A DNA stretch of 41,358 nt from Lentimicrobiaceae bacterium (GCA_028697555.1 JAQVEX010000021.1:1-41358), one strand, 5' to 3'. Counted from the first letter of the stretch, positions 8,526 through 16,988 are shown. The notes: generated by a model not told the origin, from the sequence alone. A program made the numbers and translations.

Positions 8526-9986
8526 ATGGTACATACTAAGATAAAATACTTTTTCTTTCTCTTTCTGTTTCTGTTTCTGTTTATGTGCAGTTTTACTTCT
8601 CCAGTATCGGAAGGTTCAAACGATATAAACAAAATCAGCAAAGAGCAAAAAGCGTATGAATTATCCGTAGTTTGGAAAGAGTTGTCATATAATTTTGGCA
8701 ATATCGATAATTGTCCCGATTTGAATATTGACAGCTTGTATCGAGAGTATCTGCCTTTGATTACGGAAACCGAAAATGATTTCGAGTATTACAAAATGAT
8801 GCAAAGGTTTATGGCACATTTCAACAACGGACACACGCTTGTATATGGAGTACCCGACCATTTGGTAGAGCATCTTGCGTATCCAATGTTGCAAACATCT
8901 TATCAGGACGGACATATAATTGTTGAAAATTTCGGCTCTCGCTACAAAGATGCACTTTCGGTTGGCGATACTATTGTCAGAATTAACGGCTTAAATGCAG
9001 TCGATTACTTTTATCAAGAACATGTTCCGTATGTTTGTGCATCAAATCAATCTTATAAAATTCATTATGCAATGTTCGATTTTAACAATACTTGTAATCT
9101 GACATGGCGGGACAAAGAATTTTATTTGGAAATCAAAAACGGAGAAAAGATTAAAAAGGTAACTGTTGTTTCCGATTATTATCTCGATAAAAAGAGTGCT
9201 AACAATCAGGATACATGGTTTTTTAACGACAATATTAATTTATTTGTAAACGGATTTGAAATAGATACAGTCAATAGCTTTGCCTATATTGATTTACACC
9301 GTTGCGATGAGTCTTTTCAGCAAGATTTTGAGCGACATTATCCACAAATTCAAAAATGTGAAAATTTAATTATCGATATTTCCAATAACATTGGCGGTTA
9401 CAGCAATTACACCGACACCGTTTCAGGTTACCTTATCAATAGTGATAGTATCAAAACCGCCGAATATTTGTATAGGTACAATAATGCTTGGTGGAAATCG
9501 TACTATGTTTTTGTTCCTGATGCTGATAAGCAAAAGGAAATTGATATTAGCGAAGATGTTTCATACTATTTAAATCATACTTTTCAATCTTTTAACAACT
9601 GTTTTAAATCCAAACTATCGCAAATTAGCATTGGAAAAAATCCCATACCCAAAGATAAACGCTATAAGGGTAATGTTTTTGTTATTATTGGTAAAAACAC
9701 TGTTTCGGCTGCAGAAACATTTGCAATTCAAGTCTCGCAGCATAAAAACATAGTCTTTTTAGGCGAGAAAACAGCAGGTGCAAACTCGCAACCTTTAAGG
9801 TTTACGTTACCTTCGGGACTGAAAGTTATGATAAACGGCGGAAAAGTTTATGATTTCGACCTTAACGATGTCTCTTCAGGTTTCACTCCCTATTATAACG
9901 TCAATCTTTCTTCATATTATAAAACCCATTCAAGAAAAATTTTGTTGGAAAATTTGATAGACGTAATAAAAGAACTACACTTGTAA
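8526..9986 (+). CDS. S41 family peptidase (tail-specific protease type)
   Basis: A 486-residue exported protein. After a very hydrophobic Phe/Leu signal segment (residues ~8-20) comes MCSFTSP; the Cys could be a lipoprotein site, but the lipobox is poor. A PDZ-like part lies around residues 110-170 (LSVGDTIVRINGL), and the C-terminal half is the S41 peptidase core with IIDISNNIGG, NVFVIIGKNTVSAAETFAIQ and LGEKTAGANSQ. The likely nucleophile is Ser394 in TVSAAE. Substrate unknown; family members cut exported or misfolded proteins near their C-termini. The signal-peptide DNA consists of short ctttct/tttctg repeats. The next gene starts 25 bases later. Confidence 0.85.
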   Translation: MVHTKIKYFFFLFLFLFLFMCSFTSPVSEGSNDINKISKEQKAYELSVVWKELSYNFGNIDNCPDLNIDSLYREYLPLITETENDFEYYKMMQRFMAHFNNGHTLVYGVPDHLVEHLAYPMLQTSYQDGHIIVENFGSRYKDALSVGDTIVRINGLNAVDYFYQEHVPYVCASNQSYKIHYAMFDFNNTCNLTWRDKEFYLEIKNGEKIKKVTVVSDYYLDKKSANNQDTWFFNDNINLFVNGFEIDTVNSFAYIDLHRCDESFQQDFERHYPQIQKCENLIIDISNNIGGYSNYTDTVSGYLINSDSIKTAEYLYRYNNAWWKSYYVFVPDADKQKEIDISEDVSYYLNHTFQSFNNCFKSKLSQISIGKNPIPKDKRYKGNVFVIIGKNTVSAAETFAIQVSQHKNIVFLGEKTAGANSQPLRFTLPSGLKVMINGGKVYDFDLNDVSSGFTPYYNVNLSSYYKTHSRKILLENLIDVIKELHL

Positions 9987-10011
9987 GGTAAATGTACCAC
10001 AATACCGACTT

Positions 10012-10551
10012 ATGAAACCAAAACGAAAATTAGTCCTTTTGCGAAATAGAATAGAACAGATTACATATAAAAAAACTGTTCTACTTTCTGTGGTATTAGC
10101 GGTAATAATAAGTCTTATTTTTATTGGTTTTATTTTATTGGTCAACGTATTTGTTGACATACAATTAGAAAATCTCGTAAAAGAGTTAGATTTTTCCACA
10201 AAACGTAAAATTCTTTTTGTTCTAAGTGCCTTGGTTTTGGCTCCAATGGTTGAAACTTTCATATTTCAGCACTTAATATTTCATTTTTTCAAAGAAATTA
10301 GAAGAAAAGGCATTCCGATAAGATTTATTGTTATAAGTTCCTTGTTGTTTGGTTTGGCACATCAAGTAACTTGGACATCAGGAGTGTTTTTGGGAATAAC
10401 TTTCTTTATTCAAAAATTAGCAGTTGGCGTAATATTAGCTATTTGCTATTATTTATTTTATCGCAAAAGAAAACATGCCTTGCTCTCCACTGCCTTAATT
10501 CATAGTGTCCATAATTTATTCGTTATTACTGTGATTCTGTGGTTCCAATGA
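10012..10551 (+). CDS. CPBP-family intramembrane protein with degenerate first motif
   Basis: A 179-residue integral membrane protein with about four to five helices and a Lys/Arg-rich N-terminus. It resembles CPBP (Rce1-like) intramembrane metalloproteases: APMVETFIFQ near residue 78 in the motif 1 position, LLFGLAHQ near residue 116 (motif 2), and ALIHSVHNL near residue 163, with the His and Asn of the last motif. The usual EExxxR of motif 1 reads E-T-F-I-F-Q, so the second Glu and the Arg are lost while both His positions remain. It may be catalytically altered or a non-proteolytic relative. It follows the S41 gene by 25 bases and may be co-transcribed. Confidence 0.7.
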   Translation: MKPKRKLVLLRNRIEQITYKKTVLLSVVLAVIISLIFIGFILLVNVFVDIQLENLVKELDFSTKRKILFVLSALVLAPMVETFIFQHLIFHFFKEIRRKGIPIRFIVISSLLFGLAHQVTWTSGVFLGITFFIQKLAVGVILAICYYLFYRKRKHALLSTALIHSVHNLFVITVILWFQ

Positions 10552-10917
10552 TAATTTCCTAATTTTGTAAAACGAACATGACGAAAAAAAACAACATTTT
10601 TTATAACATATAAATCAACAATTAATGTTTTCAAAACATCTTTGTAGCAGAAATTTAGTTTAATCTTCAAACTTTACTTTTTTATCTTTTGCTGTAACAA
10701 TGGAAAGTGTTTGCGTTTGCGGTATATTTTTATTGCTAACTATTTGATGCTAATTAAATTAATCAGATTTTTTGTTCTATGTTAAAAAAAAGATTTATAA
10801 TTTTGTAAAATAGAATTTATGCACTATTGTTCTCTTGGATAAACTAAGTCTTCTATGAGTTTTTACAAAAACCTTTAAATATATAATTACTTGTTTAATC
10901 CTTTAATTTTAAAAACT
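10552..10917 (+). promoter_or_regulatory. AT-rich intergenic region with a promoter-like element for the EEP gene
   Basis: No gene is visible in these 366 bases. The clearest signal is TAATTTTG at 10798-10805, matching the -7 consensus. A TTTG at 10771-10774 lies about 23 bases upstream, slightly farther than ideal for -33. A second TAATTTTG at 10560-10567 lies just after the CPBP stop without a -33 partner. No terminator hairpin, repeat array or structured RNA was recognised. Confidence 0.4.
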
Positions 10918-11958
10918 ATGATTTACACATCCATTAAAAGAGTAAGAAACAAAGAGGAAAGAAAGAGAATAGTAGAACGATTGTTGGTTTTGCGTAAGCA
11001 GCTTGATGAAGAGATTCCTGAAAAAACAGCTGCTTCATCTTTAATTTTAGCAACGTGGAATATCAGAGAATTTGGTAGCGATAAACGCACGCTCGAAGAC
11101 TATTTCTACATTGCAGAAATTATTAGCCGTTTCGATCTGATTGCGCTTCAGGAAGTGCTGGGGAATAAAAAAGCACTTGAAAAATTGATGCCTATTTTGG
11201 GCAGGAATTGGAGTTACATTGCCACCGATGCTACCGAAGGAACGGCAGGAGGTTCGGAATGTATGGCTTTTTTGTACGATACCAATAAAGTTACTTTTAA
11301 AAATGTGGCAGGTGAAATCGTCTTGCCTAAGGATAAACTTTTAAATGGGTTGCAATTTGCTAGAACCCCATTTTCTGTGATGTTTCAGGTGGGTTGGTTT
11401 AAGTTTTATTTAACCACTGTGCACATAATTTTTGGAAAATCTACCAAAGTAAACCTCGAACGTCTGGCAGAAATAAAATGTATAGCCGAGTTTTTGACAA
11501 AACGTCAAAAGAAAGAAAAAACAAACTATGTTTTATTAGGCGATTTTAATGTTCCAAAAGTTGATGACGATTACATGAAAGCATTGGAAAAAGGGGGATT
11601 TTACATACCGAATGCTATTAAAAAACACCCGACAGATTTAGGTGGTACAAAGCACTACGATCAAATAGCTTTTAACCTGAAATTGACTAAAACAATGACT
11701 CTTTTCAAAGAAAAGATACAAAAGGCAGGTGCTTTTAATTTTACGAAATCAGTTCACAAACCCGACGACTGGCGTATTTATATGTCAGATTTTGACAAGA
11801 AATATGTAGAAGGTAAATCTGATAAAGAAATTAAAAAATACTATCTAAAATATCGTACTTTCAGAATGTCCGACCATTTGCCTTTGTGGGTAGAGTTGAA
11901 TGTTGATTTTAGCGAGCAGTACTTAAAGGAACTAAAAGAAAGCTGCGAGGATAATTAA
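10918..11958 (+). CDS. Endonuclease/exonuclease/phosphatase family protein
   Basis: A 346-residue soluble protein with the motifs of the Mg-dependent EEP superfamily (DNase I, exonuclease III, sphingomyelinase and inositol phosphatase relatives). In order: ATWNIREF (Asn, metal site) near residue 45, LIALQEV (catalytic Glu) near 75, a TTVHIIF strand, LGDFNVP (Asp and Asn) near residue 210, and RMSDHLPLWVEL (the Asp-His pair) near residue 320. All key residues are present. No signal peptide is evident, so it is probably cytoplasmic; the true substrate cannot be told from sequence. The open frame extends to a TTG at 10891, but ATG 10918 is the natural start. Confidence 0.82.
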   Translation: MIYTSIKRVRNKEERKRIVERLLVLRKQLDEEIPEKTAASSLILATWNIREFGSDKRTLEDYFYIAEIISRFDLIALQEVLGNKKALEKLMPILGRNWSYIATDATEGTAGGSECMAFLYDTNKVTFKNVAGEIVLPKDKLLNGLQFARTPFSVMFQVGWFKFYLTTVHIIFGKSTKVNLERLAEIKCIAEFLTKRQKKEKTNYVLLGDFNVPKVDDDYMKALEKGGFYIPNAIKKHPTDLGGTKHYDQIAFNLKLTKTMTLFKEKIQKAGAFNFTKSVHKPDDWRIYMSDFDKKYVEGKSDKEIKKYYLKYRTFRMSDHLPLWVELNVDFSEQYLKELKESCEDN

Positions 11959-12007
11959 ATCGCATTTGTAAAATTGTATGTTTAGCACATCAGAAGTAAG
12001 ATTTTTT

Positions 12008-12015
12008 TAGCTTTG
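12008..12015 (+). promoter_or_regulatory. Candidate -7 promoter element TAGCTTTG for the MATE gene
   Basis: TAGCTTTG fits TAnnTTTG and lies 31 bases before the TTG start codon at 12047. Its first three bases (TAG) also form the in-frame stop that closes the MATE reading frame upstream, so translation must begin downstream of it. Confidence 0.45.
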
Positions 12016-12046
12016 CAAGCTGAAAAAATACTTTATTGAGCAAAAA

Positions 12047-13345
12047 TTGACGTTAAACAGGCAAATACTAAGGTTAGCAGTCCCAAACATTGTTACCAAC
12101 ATAACCATTCCCATATTGGCAAGTGTTGATATAGGATTAATGGGTCATACCGGTTTCGTAAAATTTATCGGTGCTATTTCCTTAGGTAACATGATATTCA
12201 GCTTGTTGTTTTGGATATTTAGCTTTTTGCGTATGGGTACAAGCGGATTTGTTGCTCAATCTTATGGCAAACGCGACTTATCCGAAAGTGTACACATATT
12301 GTTGCGCTCGGTAATAATGGGTTTTTCTGCAGGAATTTTACTTATTGCCTTGCAATTTCCTATAGAAGCCTTGTCTTTCAAATTATTAAAAGCATCAGAA
12401 GGAGTCGAAGAATTAGCAAAACAATATTTTAGAATTAGAATTTACGCAGCACCAGCCACACTGCTTATTTACGTAGCAACAGGTTGGTTTATTGGTATGC
12501 AAAACGCCAAGTTTCCAATGATATTGGCTATAAGCGTAAATAGCTTAAATGTAGTTTTGAGCATAGTTTTTATACGTGTTTTAAACTTAGGTAGCAATGG
12601 AGTTGCTTACGCCAATTTGATAAGTCAGTGGTTCGGCTTTCTGTTGATTTTGGTTTTACTGAGACCTTATTTATTTAAACTCAAAAAACACATAAATACT
12701 CGTCAGCTGTTTGATAAAAGGAAGTTTATCGCTTTTATTAATGTAAATAGAGATATTTTCATTCGCACTTTGTGCTTAATATCTGTGCTGACCTTTTACA
12801 CAGCCGAATCAGCACGCATGGGTGATGAACTGCTTGCCGTAAACACGATATTGTTTCAGTTCTTTTACTTCTTCTCATACTTCATCGACGGTTTTGGATA
12901 TGCAGCCGAAGCATTAGTAGGCAAGCATTACGGAGCAAAAAATAAACTCATGTTAAAAATTACAATAAAACGACTTTTTGTTTGGGGTGTAGGAATAGCT
13001 TTAGTCTTTACGCTTGCATATTTTATTTTTTACGACAATATTTTGCATTTGCTCACCGACCAAGAAGAAATTGTACAATTAGCACATAAATACATATTTT
13101 GGATATGGTTAGTACCTGCCGTTTCGTTTTCTGCCTTTTTGTGGGACGGCATTTATGTAGGAGCAACCGCATCGGCTCCAATGCGAAACAGCATGATAAT
13201 CGCTTCCATAGTACTGTTTTTCCCTATTTATTTCATATTTAAAGGCAGTTTAAACAACCATGCACTTTGGTTAGCAATGACTATTTTCTTATTAGCCAGA
13301 GGAGTTTTGTTGGGATTGGTTTCGAGGAAATATATTATTGTGTAG
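12047..13345 (+). CDS. MATE family efflux transporter
   Basis: A 432-residue polytopic inner-membrane protein with about 12 predicted helices in two halves, as in MATE cation-coupled drug and metabolite exporters. The N-terminus (LNRQILRLAVPNIVTNITIP) and VDIGLMGHTG are typical of helix 1 and the following loop; FLRMGTSGFVAQSYG and DGFGYAAEALVGKHYGAKN are the equivalent conserved loops of the two halves. The start is a TTG: the frame is closed by a stop at 12008 and the next Met lies beyond helix 1, so TTG 12047 is required unless a rarer codon is used. The substrate is unknown. A repeat array begins immediately after its stop codon. Confidence 0.88.
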   Translation: MTLNRQILRLAVPNIVTNITIPILASVDIGLMGHTGFVKFIGAISLGNMIFSLLFWIFSFLRMGTSGFVAQSYGKRDLSESVHILLRSVIMGFSAGILLIALQFPIEALSFKLLKASEGVEELAKQYFRIRIYAAPATLLIYVATGWFIGMQNAKFPMILAISVNSLNVVLSIVFIRVLNLGSNGVAYANLISQWFGFLLILVLLRPYLFKLKKHINTRQLFDKRKFIAFINVNRDIFIRTLCLISVLTFYTAESARMGDELLAVNTILFQFFYFFSYFIDGFGYAAEALVGKHYGAKNKLMLKITIKRLFVWGVGIALVFTLAYFIFYDNILHLLTDQEEIVQLAHKYIFWIWLVPAVSFSAFLWDGIYVGATASAPMRNSMIIASIVLFFPIYFIFKGSLNNHALWLAMTIFLLARGVLLGLVSRKYIIV

Positions 13346-13557
13346 ATGTTGCGTGGTTTCACGGCTTTTAGCCATTAGCCATTGGCTCTTAGCTATTTGC
13401 CGGGTTTAGCCAAAAGCTAACAGCTAACGGCTACTTACTTCCGTCTCCTAACTTCTGACTCCTAACTCGAAATTTCACGGCTTTTAGCCATTAGCCATTG
13501 GCTCTTAGCTATTTGCCGGGTTTAGCCAAAAGCTAATAGCAAACGGTAACTCCAATT
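13346..13557. repeat. Degenerate heptanucleotide array B1, with an exact 64-bp direct duplication
   Basis: Units of the ggctnnn family (tagccat, ggctctt, agctatt) run into a central gccgggtttagcc and then complementary units (aaaagct aacagct aacggct), so the block can fold back on itself. An actcctaac-type stretch follows. The 64 bases 13357-13420 recur exactly at 13473-13536, 116 bases on, indicating a recent duplication. The array occupies the space directly after the MATE stop codon. Confidence 0.85.
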
Positions 13558-13838
13558 AAGCTGTTTAGCAATAAACGAACTTCACTCTTTTCGTATTAAT
13601 TATCTATCATGAGAAGAAATTACAATAGCCAATAATTTTACTTTGAAAAGGACGGCATACATTTCTTCTGAATGTAGTTCGAAATAAATCCTTAGTGAGA
13701 ACGGGAAGCTCCGAGCTTGCGAGGAGATCACCCGCACGAACTTAGGATTTATGAGAACGCAATTCAGAAATGAAATGTCAGCCTTGATTTTTTGTTACTT
13801 TTTTATCAAGAAAAAAGTAAGAAAGAAAGATTAGAACC
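13558..13838. repeat. Structured interspersed element, copy 1
   Basis: About 280 bases, closely similar by eye to 24800-25080. It contains a long imperfect inverted repeat with arms 13659-13694 and 13743-13778, a central GC-richer hairpin (CTCCGAGC / GCGAGGAG) and a 3' hairpin with a perfect 10-bp stem, 13795-13804 against 13811-13820, around the loop ATCAAG. It encodes no transposase or protein. Weak similarity to the other copy continues to about 13876. Heptanucleotide arrays flank it on both sides. Confidence 0.85.
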
Positions 13839-13870
13839 TTTTGAGTCAATGTTCACAACAAATACCACCA

Positions 13871-14020
13871 AACAACTAACGGCTACTTACTCCCAACTCC
13901 CATCTCCCAACTCCTGACTCATAACTCATAACTCATAACTCATAACTCGAAACTCGGAACACTCATCACCCATCACCCATCACCAAAAGCCAACGGCTAA
14001 CAGCTAACGGCTAACGGCAA
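13871..14020. repeat. Degenerate heptanucleotide array B2
   Basis: Successive seven-base units read aactccc atctccc aactcct gactcat aactcat (three times) aactcga aactcgg, then atcaccc atcaccc atcacca, then aacggct aacagct aacggct aacggca. Three unit families follow one another. Beyond it, 14021-14203 is plain AT-rich DNA leading to the vor-operon promoter. Confidence 0.85.
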
Positions 14021-14203
14021 CTTAGGCTTACAGAACAAAAAAACCTTTTAAAAAACGAACAATCTTAAGAGAAAAAACAGCCTTTCTCCACTAATTATTG
14101 TTAATCAAATATTTAGATAAAACCTCTTATTTATAACTATTCTAAAAACACATATTTAGCTAAAAAAATCTTAAAAAAGAATTATTATTCGACAATTAAT
14201 GGT

Positions 14204-14211
14204 TAATTTTG
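14204..14211 (+). promoter_or_regulatory. Candidate -7 promoter element TAATTTTG for the 2-oxoacid oxidoreductase operon
   Basis: TAATTTTG fits TAnnTTTG and lies 33 bases before the ferredoxin ATG at 14244. An upstream in-frame ATG at 14199 overlaps this element, which argues that translation starts at 14244. Confidence 0.5.
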
Positions 14212-14243
14212 TAGAAAACTTAAAAATTAAAAATTATAATATT

Positions 14244-14471
14244 ATGGCAAAAATTAGAGGAGAAATAGTAGTTGATAAAGAACGCTGTAAAGGCTGTCAG
14301 GTATGCGTAGTAAACTGTCCCGAAGGTGTAATAACCATGTCAGTTGAAGTAAACTCAAAAGGATATCATTATGCACAACCATCAACCGATGGGTGCATAG
14401 GATGTGCAAATTGTGCAGTTGTATGTCCTGATGGTGCAATTACAGTTTATAGAAAAAAATTTACCGAATAA
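14244..14471 (+). CDS. Ferredoxin-type delta subunit of 2-oxoacid:ferredoxin oxidoreductase
   Basis: A 75-residue 2x[4Fe-4S] protein that passes electrons from the catalytic subunits to ferredoxin. Two complete cluster motifs are visible, CKGCQVCVVNCP and CIGCANCAVVCP, each CxxCxxCxxxCP. It is the first gene of a four-gene operon and ends 12 bases before the alpha subunit. The frame extends to ATG 14199, but that codon overlaps the promoter element, and MAKIRGEIVVDKERC is the normal N-terminus. Small separate delta subunits of this kind are typical of Vor/Kor/Por complexes in anaerobes. Confidence 0.92.
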   Translation: MAKIRGEIVVDKERCKGCQVCVVNCPEGVITMSVEVNSKGYHYAQPSTDGCIGCANCAVVCPDGAITVYRKKFTE

Positions 14472-14483
14472 AAACAAAATAAC

Positions 14484-15566
14484 ATGAGAGAATTACATTT
14501 AATGAAAGGAAACGAAGCCTTTGCAGAGGCTTTAATCAGAGCTGGCGCAGACGGTTATTTTGGCTATCCCATTACTCCACAATCGGAAGTTATGGAGTAC
14601 TTGATGGCAGAAAAGCCATACGAACGTACAGGTATGGTTGTGTTACAAGCCGAAAGTGAAATTGCGGCAATTAACATGGTGTACGGCGGTGCTGCATGCG
14701 GCAAAAGAGTAGTTACATCATCTTCAAGTCCGGGAATCAGCTTAAAACAAGAAGGAATAACATATATGTGCGGGGCAGAATTGCCTTGTGTTATCATGAA
14801 TGCCGTTCGTGGAGGTCCAGGTTTAGGAACCATTCAGCCGGCACAGTCCGATTATTTTCAAAGTACTAAAGGTGGTGGACACGGCGACTACAAGCTGTTG
14901 GTCTTAGCTCCTGCATCAGTACAAGAAATGGCAGATTTTGCAAAATTAGGTTTTGAATTAGCTTTTAAATACAGAAACCCTGTATTGATTCTATCAGACG
15001 GTGCTATAGGTCAGATGATGGAAAAAGTTGAACTTGACCCGCAAGTGCCACGTTGGACTAACGAAGAAATTATTAAAATGCATCCTTGGGCTACTACAGG
15101 TAAGCCTCCAACACGAGAAAGAAACATTATTACTTCACTCGATTTGCAATCGGCAACCAATGAAATCCACAACCATCATTTGCAAGCAAAATACCGCAAA
15201 ATGGAAGAAGAGGAAGTACGTTACGAACTAGTTAACTGCGATGATGCTGAATATATTATCGTTGCTTACGGAACAAGTGCTCGTATTTCCCTTAAAGCTG
15301 TTCAGCTTGCCAGAGAAGAAGGAATTAAAGTGGGTTTATTACGTCCGATTACACTTTTCCCATTCCCTAAAAAAATTGTTAGAGAATTGAGAGAAAGAGT
15401 AAAAGGATTTTTGAGTGTTGAAATGAGTGCCGGTCAGATGGTCGAAGATATAAGACTTGAAGTTGAAGGTAAAGTTAAAGTTGAACACTTTGGCAGATAC
15501 GGTGGTATTGTTCACACACCAACAGAGATAGTTGAACAATTAAAATCAAAATTAATAGGAGGTTAA
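14484..15566 (+). CDS. vorB: 2-oxoacid:ferredoxin oxidoreductase alpha subunit (3-methyl-2-oxobutanoate dehydrogenase VorB type)
   Basis: The complex decarboxylates a 2-oxoacid to its acyl-CoA and reduces ferredoxin. This 360-residue subunit contains the pyrimidine-binding domain of the thiamine diphosphate site: GNEAFAEALIRAGADGYFGYPITPQSE at the start, AESEIAAINMVYGGAACG near residue 57, TSSSSPGISLKQEG near 74, and a C-terminal transketolase-like domain (YGTSARISLKAV, GLLRPITLFPFP). The layout fits VorB, for branched-chain 2-oxoacids; 2-oxoglutarate (Kor) specificity cannot be excluded because the families are close. Its last codons (ATA GGA GGT TAA) supply a strong AGGAGG ribosome-binding site for the next gene, so the two are translationally linked. 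Confidence 0.88.
   Translation: MRELHLMKGNEAFAEALIRAGADGYFGYPITPQSEVMEYLMAEKPYERTGMVVLQAESEIAAINMVYGGAACGKRVVTSSSSPGISLKQEGITYMCGAELPCVIMNAVRGGPGLGTIQPAQSDYFQSTKGGGHGDYKLLVLAPASVQEMADFAKLGFELAFKYRNPVLILSDGAIGQMMEKVELDPQVPRWTNEEIIKMHPWATTGKPPTRERNIITSLDLQSATNEIHNHHLQAKYRKMEEEEVRYELVNCDDAEYIIVAYGTSARISLKAVQLAREEGIKVGLLRPITLFPFPKKIVRELRERVKGFLSVEMSAGQMVEDIRLEVEGKVKVEHFGRYGGIVHTPTEIVEQLKSKLIGG
15557..15562 (+). promoter_or_regulatory. Strong Shine-Dalgarno AGGAGG inside the end of vorB
   Basis: A perfect AGGAGG lies eight bases before ATG 15571. Bacteroidota mRNAs usually lack such sites, and most genes here show none, so this one stands out. It overlaps the last Gly-Gly codons of vorB. Confidence 0.7.
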
Positions 15567-15570
15567 TATA

Positions 15571-16347
15571 ATGGCAGAATTTAAACATAATCCAGAAATT
15601 ACTCAAGAAGAGAATTTAGTATATAAGCGTACCGATTTATTAACACCTGCTACGTTGAGTTATTGTCCGGGCTGCGGTCACGGAACAGCACATAGAATAG
15701 TAATGGAGGTTGTTGAAGAAATGGGTATTCAACAAGATACAATAGGTGTTGCTCCTGTAGGCTGTTCGGTGTTGGCATACGAATTTATGGATATTGATAT
15801 GCAGCAGGCAGCACACGGACGTGCTCCGGCATTGGCTACAGCTATAAAAAGACTTATGCCCGAAAAATTTGTTTTCACCTACCAAGGCGACGGCGACTTA
15901 GCAGCTATTGGTACTGCCGAAACAATACATACGGTTAATAGAGGCGAAAACATTACAATTATTTTTATAAATAATGGTATTTACGGAATGACAGGTGGTC
16001 AGATGGCTCCTACAACCCTTGCAGGCATGAAGTCTAGTACATCGCCATACGGAAGAGATGTTGAAATTATGGGTAATCCGATTAAAATTACCGAATTGGT
16101 TGCTCAATTAGACGGTGCCCTATATGTTACACGTCAATCGGTTCATACAGCAAACGCTGTTAGAAGAGCCAAAAGAGCTATCAGAAAAGCGTTTGAAAAT
16201 CAAAAATTGAATAAAGGGACTTCTTTTGTCGAAATAGTTTCAAACTGTAACTCAGGTTGGAAAATGACGCCAAATGATGCTAATCAGTGGATGGTTGACA
16301 ATATGTTTCCTTTTTATCCTATTGGCGATATTAAAGACAACAAGTAA
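15571..16347 (+). CDS. 2-oxoacid:ferredoxin oxidoreductase beta subunit (thiamine diphosphate binding)
   Basis: This 258-residue subunit holds the diphosphate end of thiamine diphosphate. Visible are YCPGCGHGTAHRIV near residue 30, the VAPVGCSVLAYEFMDID segment, and the cofactor and Mg motif GDGDLAAIGTAETIHTVNRGENITIIFINNGIYGMTGGQMAP (GDGD to NN) around residues 110-150. CPGC and other cysteines fit the proximal cluster seen in this family. Related proteins are annotated as KorB or VorA; the substrate follows from the whole complex. It starts four bases after vorB and ends 29 bases before the gamma subunit. Confidence 0.9.
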   Translation: MAEFKHNPEITQEENLVYKRTDLLTPATLSYCPGCGHGTAHRIVMEVVEEMGIQQDTIGVAPVGCSVLAYEFMDIDMQQAAHGRAPALATAIKRLMPEKFVFTYQGDGDLAAIGTAETIHTVNRGENITIIFINNGIYGMTGGQMAPTTLAGMKSSTSPYGRDVEIMGNPIKITELVAQLDGALYVTRQSVHTANAVRRAKRAIRKAFENQKLNKGTSFVEIVSNCNSGWKMTPNDANQWMVDNMFPFYPIGDIKDNK

Positions 16348-16376
16348 ATTATTAATAACAGAAAATATTAAAGATT

Positions 16377-16931
16377 ATGACAGAAGAGTTAATTATAGCA
16401 GGTTTTGGTGGTCAAGGCGTTTTATCTATGGGTAAAATCTTGGCTTACTCAGGAGTTATGCAAAATAAAGAGGTAAGTTGGATGCCATCCTACGGACCCG
16501 AAATGAGAGGTGGTACGGCTAATGTTACTGTTATTATTAGTGACGAAAGAATCAACTCTCCCATATTGAATCAATATGATACGGTTATTGCTCTGAATCA
16601 GCAGTCGTTAGATAAGTTCGAGAGTACAGTAAAACCAGGCGGCGTGCTTTTGTTCGACCCCAATGGTATTACACGTATGCCAACTCGCAAAGATATTAAT
16701 ATCTATTCTATAGAAGCTGCCGAAACAGCAGGCAAGTTAGGAATATCAAAGGTGTTTAACATGGTTGTTTTAGGAGGTTTCTTAAAATTGAAACCGGTTG
16801 TTAGTAAGGAGTTTCTCGAAAAAGGTTTGGAAAAATCTTTACCCGAAAGACACCATAAGCTAATACCCGAAAACCTTAAAGCCGTTGATGTTGGTGCCGG
16901 CTTAGTTAAAGAATTTCATGTTTTGAAATAA
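16377..16931 (+). CDS. 2-oxoacid:ferredoxin oxidoreductase gamma subunit
   Basis: A 184-residue subunit of the pyruvate/ketoisovalerate oxidoreductase gamma family, involved in CoA binding and complex assembly. Hallmarks are the N-terminal glycine-rich GFGGQGVLSMGKILA, then SWMPSYGPEMRGGTANVTVIISDE near residue 40, and KVFNMVVLGGFLKL near residue 125. It is the last gene of the delta-alpha-beta-gamma operon and is followed 29 bases later by an intrinsic terminator. With the other three genes the set is complete, implying ferredoxin-linked 2-oxoacid metabolism in an anaerobic or microaerobic cell. Confidence 0.9.
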   Translation: MTEELIIAGFGGQGVLSMGKILAYSGVMQNKEVSWMPSYGPEMRGGTANVTVIISDERINSPILNQYDTVIALNQQSLDKFESTVKPGGVLLFDPNGITRMPTRKDINIYSIEAAETAGKLGISKVFNMVVLGGFLKLKPVVSKEFLEKGLEKSLPERHHKLIPENLKAVDVGAGLVKEFHVLK

Positions 16932-16960
16932 AAGCATGCCTTTATTATGCACGACTTTAG

Positions 16961-16987
16961 AAAAACCGTCCTTGGGGCGGTTTTTTT
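16961..16987. terminator. Bidirectional intrinsic terminator between the vor operon and DUF2279
   Basis: AAAAACCGTCC, loop TTG, GGGCGGTTTTTTT forms an 11-pair stem with one T-G wobble. T-runs follow on the + strand, and the A-run gives T on the - strand. It lies 29 bases after the gamma-subunit stop and abuts the stop of the minus-strand gene at 16989, so it can serve both convergent operons. Confidence 0.85.
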
Positions 16988-16988
16988 A

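Noticed and set aside
13558..13838. Insertion sequence
   Set aside because: No transposase frame, no clear terminal inverted repeats at the element ends and no recognisable target-site duplication. The large inverted repeat is internal.
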